Positions 50,101 to 58,175 of a stretch of DNA of 64,000 bases are shown piece after piece (positions within the stretch are counted from its first letter, which is position 1; each line of letters opens with the position of its first letter). The translations under genes and the position numbers were made by a program. This DNA comes from Tubiluchus corallicola (lineage: Eukaryota > Priapulida > Priapulimorpha > Priapulimorphida > Tubiluchidae). The stretch spans positions 1-64,000 of the forward strand of contig JAQGDQ010001015.1 of assembly GCA_030141605.1 (NCBI GenBank). Reading direction: 5' to 3'. The notes under the pieces were generated by a model, which saw nothing but the letters and a program-made list of their open reading frames with translations, ran no database searches and had not been told where the DNA came from.

Positions 50101-50476
50101 TAGTTTCAGTACAACCAATTATAAGCAACATTTTCAATACTGTTAGAAAATAATCATGGTTACAATTATTTTTAGTTAGGTAGGGGAGTACACGTAATAA
50201 AGTAGGAGAGTACTGAAACTTGTAGTATAAATCTCTAGTATCTGAACGTGTGCACTTTCTCACAGATGAATACTGTAAAATAGAAGCAGAATAGCAAAAA
50301 TTTACGCACGAGTTATGTTCGATCCGATTTTGAGATATTATTACGCAGCAAGACGTGCATACACGTTTCAGTGTACCAGAGATTGGCACTGGACACATCT
50401 GTCTTGAGTTTATACATTCTTTACACAATATTCGTTTATTTTGAGTAAAACTTAAAATTTCTCGTTTAAAATTCAT
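47102..50476 (-). pseudogene. LINE ORF2: 2A-like, endonuclease, reverse transcriptase
   Basis: Start chosen at ATG 50476 (MNFKREIL). Residues 1-120 contain CKEC and CTSC pairs suggesting a zinc ribbon. GCTETNPGP follows at 50116-50090. The endonuclease has INIQSL, GITETWL, GDFNID (about 49600) and STTIDHFIS, then CDYSDHD. The pre-RT segment SACPWADTELARL is near 49135. The reverse transcriptase has AFLDLSKAFDSLDH, GIPQGTILGPLLF and YADD (47992-48003), then a C-terminal domain to TAA near 47102. Lesions: TGA at about 49851, frameshifts near 49150, 48540 and 47740. Catalytic residues look preserved, so inactivation is by these lesions and 5' truncation. Confidence 0.9.
50090..50116 (-). other. 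2A-like ribosome-skipping motif in LINE ORF2
   Basis: Encodes GCTETNPGP, preceded by the hydrophobic LKMLLII. It matches the NPGP core of 2A-like peptides (usual form D-x-E-x-N-P-G-P), with Cys in place of the Asp. Such motifs are documented near the N-terminus of some APE-type non-LTR elements of invertebrates. Whether this variant is active is unknown. Confidence 0.7.
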
Positions 50477-50571
50477 GATTAAAATATAGGTATAATATAT
50501 CACGCTTATTACAGTTATTTACAGTTTAGTTCATTCGTGTCTTTAATAAACTGTTTAATAGTTTTTCAATT

Positions 50572-51036
50572 TTATACAAACTTAGAAATGAATTCTTTCA
50601 CTAATCCGGTAAACAGATTTTCAATTTCTGATTTTAATGCCTCTTTTTGAATAGGCTTAGTATCAGCTGAAGGTTTATCAGAGTCATTTGAATAATTTAC
50701 AGGAGTTGGTAATAATGGTAATCTTTTAACTGCATTTGCGTAACTAGCTGGTTTATAATTATACTGACTTTGTGTAAAGCCACGAGTAACTGTATCTTTG
50801 TTTTGATTAGTCTTAACCCTATACCATCGATTTGGGTCATTAAACAAACATAGTTTAATGCATTCTCGCAGCTTTTGTACACCTAATCTACTCAGGTGTA
50901 ATCCGTCTCTCGCAATTAAATTATCATTTTCAAAATGACATTGCAAATTGCACAAAATGGTATTAGTTTTAGTTGTCAGAGTTTCAAGTTCACTGTTAAA
51001 TAAGCGTAACACTCTATTCACCGAACTTATATTCAT
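50572..51036 (-). pseudogene. LINE ORF1 remnant with esterase-type domain
   Basis: 154 codons from the 5'-truncated start. VNRVLRLFNSELETL leads to ARDGLHLSRLGVQKL, the Asp-x-x-His block that closes the catalytic triad in SGNH-hydrolase (esterase) domains of CR1-type ORF1 proteins. The upstream Ser (GDS) block is missing because of truncation. The C-terminal part is polar and ends before ORF2. Role by family: ORF1p esterase of uncertain function in retrotransposition. Confidence 0.7.
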
Positions 51037-51055
51037 GGGTTTAGCAGTTGGATGT

Positions 51056-51378
51056 TTGTGATATTATTGGATTTTTGGATATTATCACTTAATAATTTTT
51101 CTTTTACAAATGAACGCTGCTTTAGGCTTTTTGACTTTGCTACATCAGTATTCGAGCAGAAACAATCATAACAAAGTTACTTTGGAATCGGACGCTCTTA
51201 CGAGATCAATTCTGGGTGGATCCTAATACGAGTCCAATGCTGTTCACACAAGATAGAATGGCAATTGAAAAAAGAACGTGGAATTGTTAGAGGCTGACTT
51301 GAATTTATTTTAATAATAGCGGAAGCTACAAATTACCATGTTGATGAGGTTTTAGTTTAGAAACTGATCATGTAAAAG
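51056..51378. other. Junction between LINE and polymerase-like gene
   Basis: About 320 bp of unassigned DNA. The polymerase-like frame ends at 51379 and no palm-domain motif is seen here, so the element was cut before the LINE or by it. Confidence 0.4.
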
Positions 51379-53308
51379 TTAAATAACTCCTTCACAACCG
51401 CAAAATTTATCTAAACAAGTTTTTCCATAAACAATGACAAATATTTGTGTAGTCTTGACATCTCGCATTGCTTCGATTTTGCTGACATCATGAACAGTCA
51501 TGCATAGTAGCTGTTTAGCATGTGCTAAATTCCATTGATGAATGCGCTGTGCTAACTCATGAATATAAACCATTAATTGACGTGAGCAATCTTTACCAAC
51601 GAATTGTTTATAATCGTAAGGTAAGGGATTCGCTAACATGTTTTCATTACGCACTAAATATATTCCTGCTGCAAAAGGTTGATGGATAGTTTTCAAAAGC
51701 GAATCATCAGGATCATCATTAGGCAAAAGGATAGCTTCAAAATCGAATAGGCAATGTAACTGGGAGACATTGTTTTGCGAATATTGGTAAAGCCTAATTT
51801 GGTGGAGGTAATTTTCCTTGCGTCCATCAACTTGATAGCATTCGCATCTATGATGTTCAAAAGAAACGCCATGCGAATAAAATGGTCGTAAACATCTTTC
51901 GCAATAATTACGCGTTTGACCAGATTTATTTAGCAGACGGTCAAGAATGATGATGGTTAGATAATGACATTGATTATAATTGGCTTGACTCGACTTAAGA
52001 GGATTATAAAGTAAAATATTAATAAATTTCCTACCTTCTACAAATCTGCACGGAGTATTGCATGTACATTTAAAACGCATGTTTTTAGCATCTCTGCTAG
52101 AATACTTAAAAATGTTTAAACAATACTCCGGATTAAATTTCTGAAAAGCTTTGGCGGCGGAAATCAGTTTGGCGGGAAATTCAATATGGTGTTAATTCAA
52201 ATTGTGAGCAAAATGATCATAATTGTGAGCAAAGCGTCTGGTCCAATCCGTTAATAAATGGTGATATAAAGAGCCTAAAATAGCATATTTGAAACAGAGT
52301 GCATCATGTTCAGAGGAGATATTGAGCAGTGCCTTTTTGTTTGCTAACTTGCTGGGTAATTTACAAAAGCCATTATGCCCTTTGACACGAGAGAGACGTT
52401 TATACCTCGCCAGTTGAATTTCGATAAATGAAAAACCACAATCACATAACCAGAGCTATTTCGGGAATAAGATTCGATATTTTCCACAATGGTGTCTCTG
52501 GCAATGCTATACCATTCGTTATCCAAAAATCGAGAAATCTACTATTGAAATATGAATCTCTTTTCTCTCAACTAAATCATCTCCAAGCAGATGGTCAATT
52601 GTGGCACATACAATTATTTATATGTGCATACCAAACCCAGTTTCTAAATGCGCTTGCCCTAACATTTCAATGGCAACAGAAATATCATCCAAAATCCATT
52701 CTATATCTATACCTGAGATTTTACATCTCCATACATGCAATGTGCCATTGTGAGCATCATCCACTAGTCGGAATTCGTGGCCGCTTTCACAATGGATGAA
52801 TGATGTCGGTGTATTGGGTGGACGCATTTGCCGAATTGGATTAGATCCATTTTCTTCCATACTAGTGGATGGCTGCATGACTGTTGTTGTTGTTGTTGTT
52901 GCTGTTGATGTTGTCGTTGATGTTGATGGTGCAGGTGACACTGATGACGACCAAGATGTTAATGATGATGATGATGGTGGTAGTCGTGGTGGTGGTGGTG
53001 GTGGCGGTAGTACCGGTGCTGTAGCCAGAAATGATGTTGTTGTTCCTGATGTTGATGCCGACGGTGGTAGTGTAGAGTGTTCTCTATAAAAAAAGGAAAT
53101 TTATTTTATACAGTGCCCAAAAGAACGTGTCATTGTCAACATTAATGGCAAAAAACACACTGTGTAAAGTATTCTTTATTACATACCTGGCATAGTCGTC
53201 GATTTTCTTAAAAGATAGGGTCCACACGGCCACTGTAGAAGGTTGAGTGGATGCTACTGTTGTTGTTGTTGTTGCTGTTGTTGTCGTTGTCGTTGTTGTT
53301 GTTGCCAT
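51379..53308 (-). pseudogene. Protein-primed family B DNA polymerase-like gene, N-terminal half, decayed
   Basis: ATG at 53308 starts a Thr-rich exon (MATTTTTTTTTA...). A GTATGT donor at 53186 and a TTTTTTTATAG acceptor ending at 53084 define a 103-nt intron that keeps the frame. Exon 2 has Pro/Ser/Thr-rich sequence, then a folded segment. Later blocks match the layout of Polinton/adintovirus/bidnavirus polymerases: SYSRNSSGYVI, LARYKR then GHNGFCKLPSKLANKKALL, a CFKYAILGSLYHH block, ILLYNP, a zinc-finger block with NYCERCL (51838-51907), and LFDFEAI as exonuclease motif I (51731-51750). Lesions: TAA 52618-52620, frameshifts near 52525 and 52430, TAA 52192-52194. The palm domain is absent. 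In a live virus it would replicate the linear genome by protein priming. Non-functional here. Confidence 0.75.
53084..53186 (-). other. Short intron in the polymerase-like gene
   Basis: GTATGT...TTTTTTTATAG, 103 nt, phase 2. The Thr-rich exon and the downstream Pro/Ser/Thr-rich frame join without a stop. A similar 107-nt intron occurs in the divergent gene at 55153-55259. Confidence 0.55.
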
Positions 53309-53344
53309 TTTGTTAATCTAAGAGAAAGAATGGACTCGTTTAGC

Positions 53345-53650
53345 AATTGGAAAAATTGAGTATTAACCAAGCAGTGCACAGTCTTTATTCTTCTTCTTTT
53401 TTCCAATCTATGATACATTTATACTGTAGAGAATAAGTCGCATTATTAACCGAGCAGTGTACAGTCTTTATTAACAAAGTCTAAATTTCTTTTCCAATCT
53501 GTGATACATTTATACTGTAGAGAATAATTTGCATCGTATCAGTGTACAGACTTTATAAAGGAAAAAATAAATCCTTTAATAAATAACAATCGCTGTACAG
53601 ATTTTGATTACACAGACTTTATAAAGAATAAAAAATTTCTACTAACCACC
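53345..53650 (-). promoter_or_regulatory. Tandem repeats with duplicated TATA boxes facing the polymerase-like gene
   Basis: Units of about 90-110 bp share CAGTGTACAGTCTTTAT, CCAATCTRTGATACATTTATACTG and TAGAGAATAA. On the minus strand each of the first two contains TATAAAT (plus coordinates 53417-53423 and 53508-53514), about 110 and 200 bp before the ATG at 53308. Later units (53540-53640) keep the ACAGACTTTATAAAG part. This looks like a duplicated core promoter. Confidence 0.5.
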
Positions 53651-53864
53651 TTTCAATTCTCTGGCAAGCTCTATAAAATCCTAGATACCGTTTTTTTTTG
53701 ATTTCTTTGAAAAACTAAGAAAGAGATAATACACGCATTAGGCAAACAAGAGTACAGGCTTCCATTTTTTTAAAAATTATACTCACCCGCTATTGTAATT
53801 TCACACTGTACAGCTTCTAATGGCTTCACGGGTACACTTATAAGACATTCATTAAAACAGAAAC

Positions 53865-54490
53865 TTACAGCTATTTATATGTGTGCTTTCTCACAAATGC
53901 TTAACCGATCCTTCCTAGCCGTTTCTTCTTCTATCTCGGATCCTATATATGCGATCTCGGATGTAATCTCGATAATTGGAGGAGAATTCTTTCTCACAAT
54001 TGACTATCCGAGATCGCCTATCTCTCCTCGGTAACTCCTAAAATTGTCAAAGAACTTGGCATTAATGCAGCGAACAATAATAAAGCTTATACTTACGGCT
54101 ATATAAGGAGAGGTCCCTCTACAATCGAGAATAATAGAAGTCTGACTTCTTGACTATCTCCCAAAATTGACAAAGAAATTGACATTCTAAAAATCAGTCG
54201 AGATTTCTTCATCAATCTAATACAGTGAATAATATTAGAGCTCACACTTACGGCTATATAAGGAGAGGTCCCTCTCGCAAATACTCGATAGACAATCGTG
54301 AAGTCTTGACTTCTTGACTATCTCCTAAAATTGACAAAGAAATTGACATTCTAAAAAATCAGTCAAGATATTATAAAAATATTATAATTCACACCCTTAT
54401 GTTGTATTAAAGCATTAAAAATTTTTATACTCAGTATTAGAGGCAGAGATGTATTTTCTCGCAAATCAGATACTACAGATTCTGCAAGAC
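53865..54490 (+). promoter_or_regulatory. Tandem repeats with duplicated TATATAAG facing right
   Basis: Two good units of 155 bp share CTTACGGCTATATAAGGAGA, GGTCCCTCT, TTCTTGACTATCTCC and AAATTGACAAAGAAATTGAC. The TATATAAG copies are at 54100-54107 and 54255-54262. Diverged units lie on either side (about 53865 and 54430), keeping TTTCTCRCAAAT. The array lies 0.7-1.1 kb before the plus-strand gene at 55000. Possible promoter/enhancer, replication origin, or LTR-like terminal repeat. Confidence 0.5.
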
Positions 54491-54892
54491 TAACCTGAGA
54501 AAGTAATTAACGAAGGTTTGGCTAATACTAGCTGAAAGCGATGAACAGGTGCCAAAATGATAAGGCTTAATCTTTAGTTGTATAGGCGACTTTCTAATTT
54601 GAATTACAACAGAAAAGACTTCTTTCATTTACAATTCCCTGGGAAAATTTTCTCTTCGCAAGATGATAATGATGATTAGAGATCATTATGAGATTTTCTA
54701 GTAGTTGGACCGATCTCGAATTAAGATCACGATTTAGCGAAGCTTATTTTAATTTCCGCATGATCATCGAAACTAATATATTTTTTTTAAAAAAAACTGG
54801 TTAATGTTGAGACGCACTAACGAAATTAGACGTCATTTAGCCAAAAAACCCTTCTAACTGTAATTTAAGAGGGGACATTTGCTAATTTTTTT

Positions 54893-54930
54893 TCAAATAA
54901 AAGAGTGGGTTCCACGAATGTTCAGACAAC
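54893..54930 (+). promoter_or_regulatory. Possible core promoter of the right-hand gene
   Basis: AAATAAAAGAGTGG followed about 25-30 bp later by TGTTCAGAC, an arthropod/mollusc-style initiator, about 75 bp before the ATG at 55000. Weak evidence by pattern only. Confidence 0.3.
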
Positions 54931-54999
54931 ATAGCCGCTGCAGCAGAAGCAGCAACAACAAGAGCAGCGTCAGTCAGTCAAACAGTCATAGAGATCATC

Positions 55000-55880
55000 A
55001 TGTCTTCAAATAGTGCTACTGTTTTAGTTATCACTACTGTAGCGAATAATCAAGGTGTCAACGAAAATGGTTTTAACGAAAACGAGGAAGTATATAGAAG
55101 TGAAAATTTCAAAGTGGCCATGCGTCGATGTTCTTTGTTTGACGATCATCAGGTGAGTTTAACTAAATACATCTTTCTTTCTTTCTGTTTTGTGTTATAT
55201 AATGTTCTTCAATGAATATAAAAGCGTTTACTGATCAATGCCTCCCCATTTACTTGCAGATTTACCTGGCGAGGGGTGGCTCCATTACGCAGAGTCGCGA
55301 CGACGATGTATTGACATTAGTCAGCAGCATACTCGTGGGCATGGAATTTATACTCACTCTTCTGGAATGTATGAGCTCTATGGATTTGGAAAAAAGTATA
55401 ATGGCCTCTTTTCTTGCCGGTTTGGATGCGCACACGATTGATGAAAGATTTCCGGGGCCATACCATTGGCAGTTATCGAATACGTTCACGGTTCACGTGA
55501 ATTGCGACTGTCTAGGCACAAATGCTCGTATTTTATTGCAAAAATATAATTTTTCAAACGACATTGGAAATATTCGATTCGAACGTAGATCACAAAATTC
55601 GATTTGCCTTTAGAAAAATGCAAGAGGATTTTTTACCTCAACACGGGCTGGCAACAATAAACAAAATAGAGTGTCCATTGGCCTCGTTAGCCACGCTAGC
55701 AGCGGCGGTGGCAGAACCGGCACCTTTCAAATCACCGTTCACGATTCATCCTTGCAAAGGGAATTATGTTTCAGTAGGAGGTCTTTTGCACAGCAAAATT
55801 TCATTTGGCAAATGACAGGTGATCGGGCACTCAACTTTAGCATAGTTACCACAAGTAAGGCTCACGCCGTACGAGTATGA
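55000..55880 (+). pseudogene. Unfamiliar gene A of the virus-like element, spliced, one stop
   Basis: ATG at 55000 after AGATCATC. Exon 1 (51 codons) starts MSSNSATVLVITTV. The donor GTGAGT at 55153 and acceptor TTTACTTGCAG ending at 55259 define a 107-nt phase-0 intron. Exon 2 runs 117 codons through LVSSILVGMEFIL and AGLDAHTIDERFPG to a TAG at 55611-55613. The same frame stays open for 88 more codons (VSIGLVSHASSGGGRTG, FIWQMTGD) to TGA at 55878-55880. That stop could also be removed by a second intron: GTGAAT at 55497 to TTTGCCTTTAG at 55613, 117 nt, again phase 0. No family recognised; no clear transmembrane or signal peptide. It could be a structural or regulatory viral protein. Divergent from the polymerase-like gene. 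Confidence 0.5.
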
Positions 55881-55894
55881 ACAATTATTTTTGA

Positions 55895-56791
55895 AAAAAA
55901 AACCGTTTTGAAAAAAACGAAAAAAAAGCATTTCGTTCTATATTGCTAAACGAGAAGAACATAGAACATAGAATTTTGCCTAGGGCAGGACAGATGCGCA
56001 TGATCGGTAGCGCCATCTTATCCAACACGCTACGTCACCGCACCCTTGACGAGCTCGAAGCAAGTGGCAGGTGTACATTTTTCGACATTAGTCTATCGAT
56101 GAAGGTAGCCATCTGGAATGGCATTGTATTCATATACGAATTTAATGCTCCCAGTGGATTTGCATGTGATGGTTTCCACACATACCTCGAACCATTGCAA
56201 TTTAGACTACTCATGGGCGAGCACGTCAGAAACTTAATAAAATCTCAATGAACCCGTAAACGCAGTAGAGAAGAGAGTGCTGCATTGAGATTTGATCAAG
56301 AACAATTAGCAGCTGGATCCCATCAGACGGCGTGCTCCTGTAGACGCCGTATCGAGTTTCGTGACGATGACAACAATGACGGTGGCGCCAGCTGTAGCGG
56401 TGGTGCTGCTGCTGCTGCCACTGGCGATGTTAATCACGACGAGGGTTTCGGCGATGATTATGGTGACAACGATCTTGACTAATTTGATGTCGACGTGCTA
56501 ATGGAAGAGGATAATGGAGAGTGCAATCATGATGATGATGATGATGATGACGGTTTTGCTATCGATGACGATGTCAAAGATCGCCGCAACGCTACGACTA
56601 AAACGACGCTACTGCCCCTGGCGCTACCACCACTGCCACCGAGACTGCAACACCACAATGTCGACATTCAGGTCATGCCTGCTAGCAAGATGTCACCAGC
56701 AACAACGGCAACAAGGATCATGGGTCCCCCATCCAACGTCGCCACCGTCAACCCGAGGAAAGCACCTCGCCAGGATAAAGATAAATGAATA
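55895..56791 (+). pseudogene. Unfamiliar gene B of the virus-like element, acidic C-terminus, two stops
   Basis: One reading frame spans nearly 900 bp with just TGA (56249-56251) and TAA (56480-56482). It begins in an A-rich stretch right after gene A, which may hide a frameshift joining A and B. Features: AGQMRMIGSAILSN, LDELEASGRCTFFDISLS, FIYEFNAPSGFACDGF, a basic TRKRSREE just after the first stop (possible nuclear signal), then Gly/Ala/Asp-rich acidic runs (56350-56570) and a Pro-rich tail ending RKAPRQDKDK with TGA. The acidic and low-complexity tail resembles viral regulatory or core proteins in general only. Function unknown. Confidence 0.45.
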
Positions 56792-57130
56792 TTCTTTTTA
56801 TAAAAAGTAAAAGCACTTCTGTCAATTTAATCTATTAGTAAAGCGTCTCTGTTAGTTTAAACAAACGTAATTTGAAAAAAAAACAAATGTAGATGCATCT
56901 TTTCTTATTTTAAACCGATAGAAAGAAATATATGGATAAATGTAGATTTGATGTAATTCATTTCAAAAAAAGCATCACTGTACATGTGCCTTTTCTTTTT
57001 TGTAATCTAGTCCAGATAAAAGAAAAAAATTAAAAAATTGTAAGTTAAAAATGAAAAATATGGATAAATGAACGTTCATTCTATTTAATTCCAAAAAAGT
57101 AACGCCGTAAATGAATCTCTTTTGACGATC
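56775..57130 (+). repeat. Three diverged tandem units downstream of gene B
   Basis: Units at about 56778, 56934 and 57062 share GGATAAATG, a T-rich stretch, ATTCCAAAAAA/TTTCAAAAAA and GTAA(A)TG...TCTTTT. They flank the virus-like block on its right as the 53.3-54.5 kb arrays do in the middle, so they may mark a terminal region. Confidence 0.4.
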
Positions 57131-57259
57131 AAACAAAAATGTACATCTTTCAATAATAGAAATATACAAAATATACCTGTCTAAATATTACATGGATTAG
57201 CACATGACTCACATTATATTTTTTTCATCACCAGTAATGCCCGAACATTGTACATAGTG

Positions 57260-58175
57260 TTTCTCTACTTTAAAGGAAAGGATTTTGATTTTTCATATCT
57301 TACACCATTTTGAATTACTTTTAAAAATACATTTTAACACGTGCAATAGCACCAAACCGATTCCGCGAAAAGTTAAGTGCAGTGGAAAACTTAAATAAGA
57401 CGTTAAAAACTTAATAAATGGTAGGCGAGCCCAGCGCTAGTGAAGACATCACAAACTAACATTATTTTCAACTGCACAAATATTCCACATGTTTGGGAAA
57501 ACAATGAACATTGAAGTTCAACGCTATTGTATAACATTATTTGCGATACACAAAAACAATGCAAATCTTAAGTTTAGAAATCAGACTCAAGTTTACTGCT
57601 GTGTTCACCCGGTCACTATTTTACCCGGTCAACATGGTTTGACTTTGAGTAGATAATTCGCTATATTCCTGCTGTCTAACACATAAAAACTTCAAGGTAA
57701 GTCATCGTCTGCAAATCCATAAGCCACTCTAATCCCAGAGAAAGTTCAGCAAGTATTTTAAGTGAAGGAATTACATTTACGGTGCTCTGTATCAGCCATT
57801 ATGGGAGCTTTAAAGGAAGACAGGATGGTTTTTCATAATTATTCACCCCGTTTTCAAGTCCGATACATTTTAACACAGAAAATACATTTAATACTGAAAA
57901 ACGGTTTGTAATAATGAATAGATTAAAAATTTAATTAATAGCGGGCGAGCCTAGCTATTGATGACATCACAAACTAACATAATTCTCAACAGCAAAAATA
58001 TTCCATGAGCGTGTTGCTCGTGTTTGCGAAAACGAAAACATTGCTACTGTAAGATATTCAGTGTGTTGTACTAAAACTAGGCAAGTTTTAAGATAAAAAT
58101 TCAAATTTCAAATTTACCGCTGTGTTCGCGTATGAGCTGCCAAACGTGTTCAATACATCACAAATTAACACATGT
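57260..58175 (+). repeat. Direct duplication of about 370 bp
   Basis: Copy 1 about 57270-57640, copy 2 about 57810-58170. Shared: TACATTTTAACAC, GGCGAGCC(C/T)AGC, GACATCACAAACTAACAT, AAATATTCCA and CTGTGTTC. Offset about 540 bp, well diverged. Noncoding. Confidence 0.6.

Larger units (their letters stand above)
46729..51055 (-). mobile_element. Non-LTR retrotransposon (CR1/L2-like), 5'-truncated
   Basis: About 4.3 kb on the minus strand. Order: ORF1 remnant with an SGNH-esterase-type end (51036-50572), a 95-bp gap, ORF2 with Cys-rich N-terminus, 2A-like motif, APE endonuclease and reverse transcriptase (50476-47102), a 3' UTR, and a (TA)n tail at 46730-46769. A microsatellite tail without poly(A) is usual for CR1/L2-type elements. 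The 5' break lies near 51040-51060, inside ORF1. ORF2 carries only about one nonsense and three frameshift lesions, so the copy is fairly young. Clade placement is by motif style only. Confidence 0.9.

Noticed and set aside
52428-53089. Plus-strand frames over the polymerase-like gene
   Set aside because: Opposite-strand shadows of the minus-strand coding segments, with Val/Asp/Gly runs from antisense of Thr/Pro codons.
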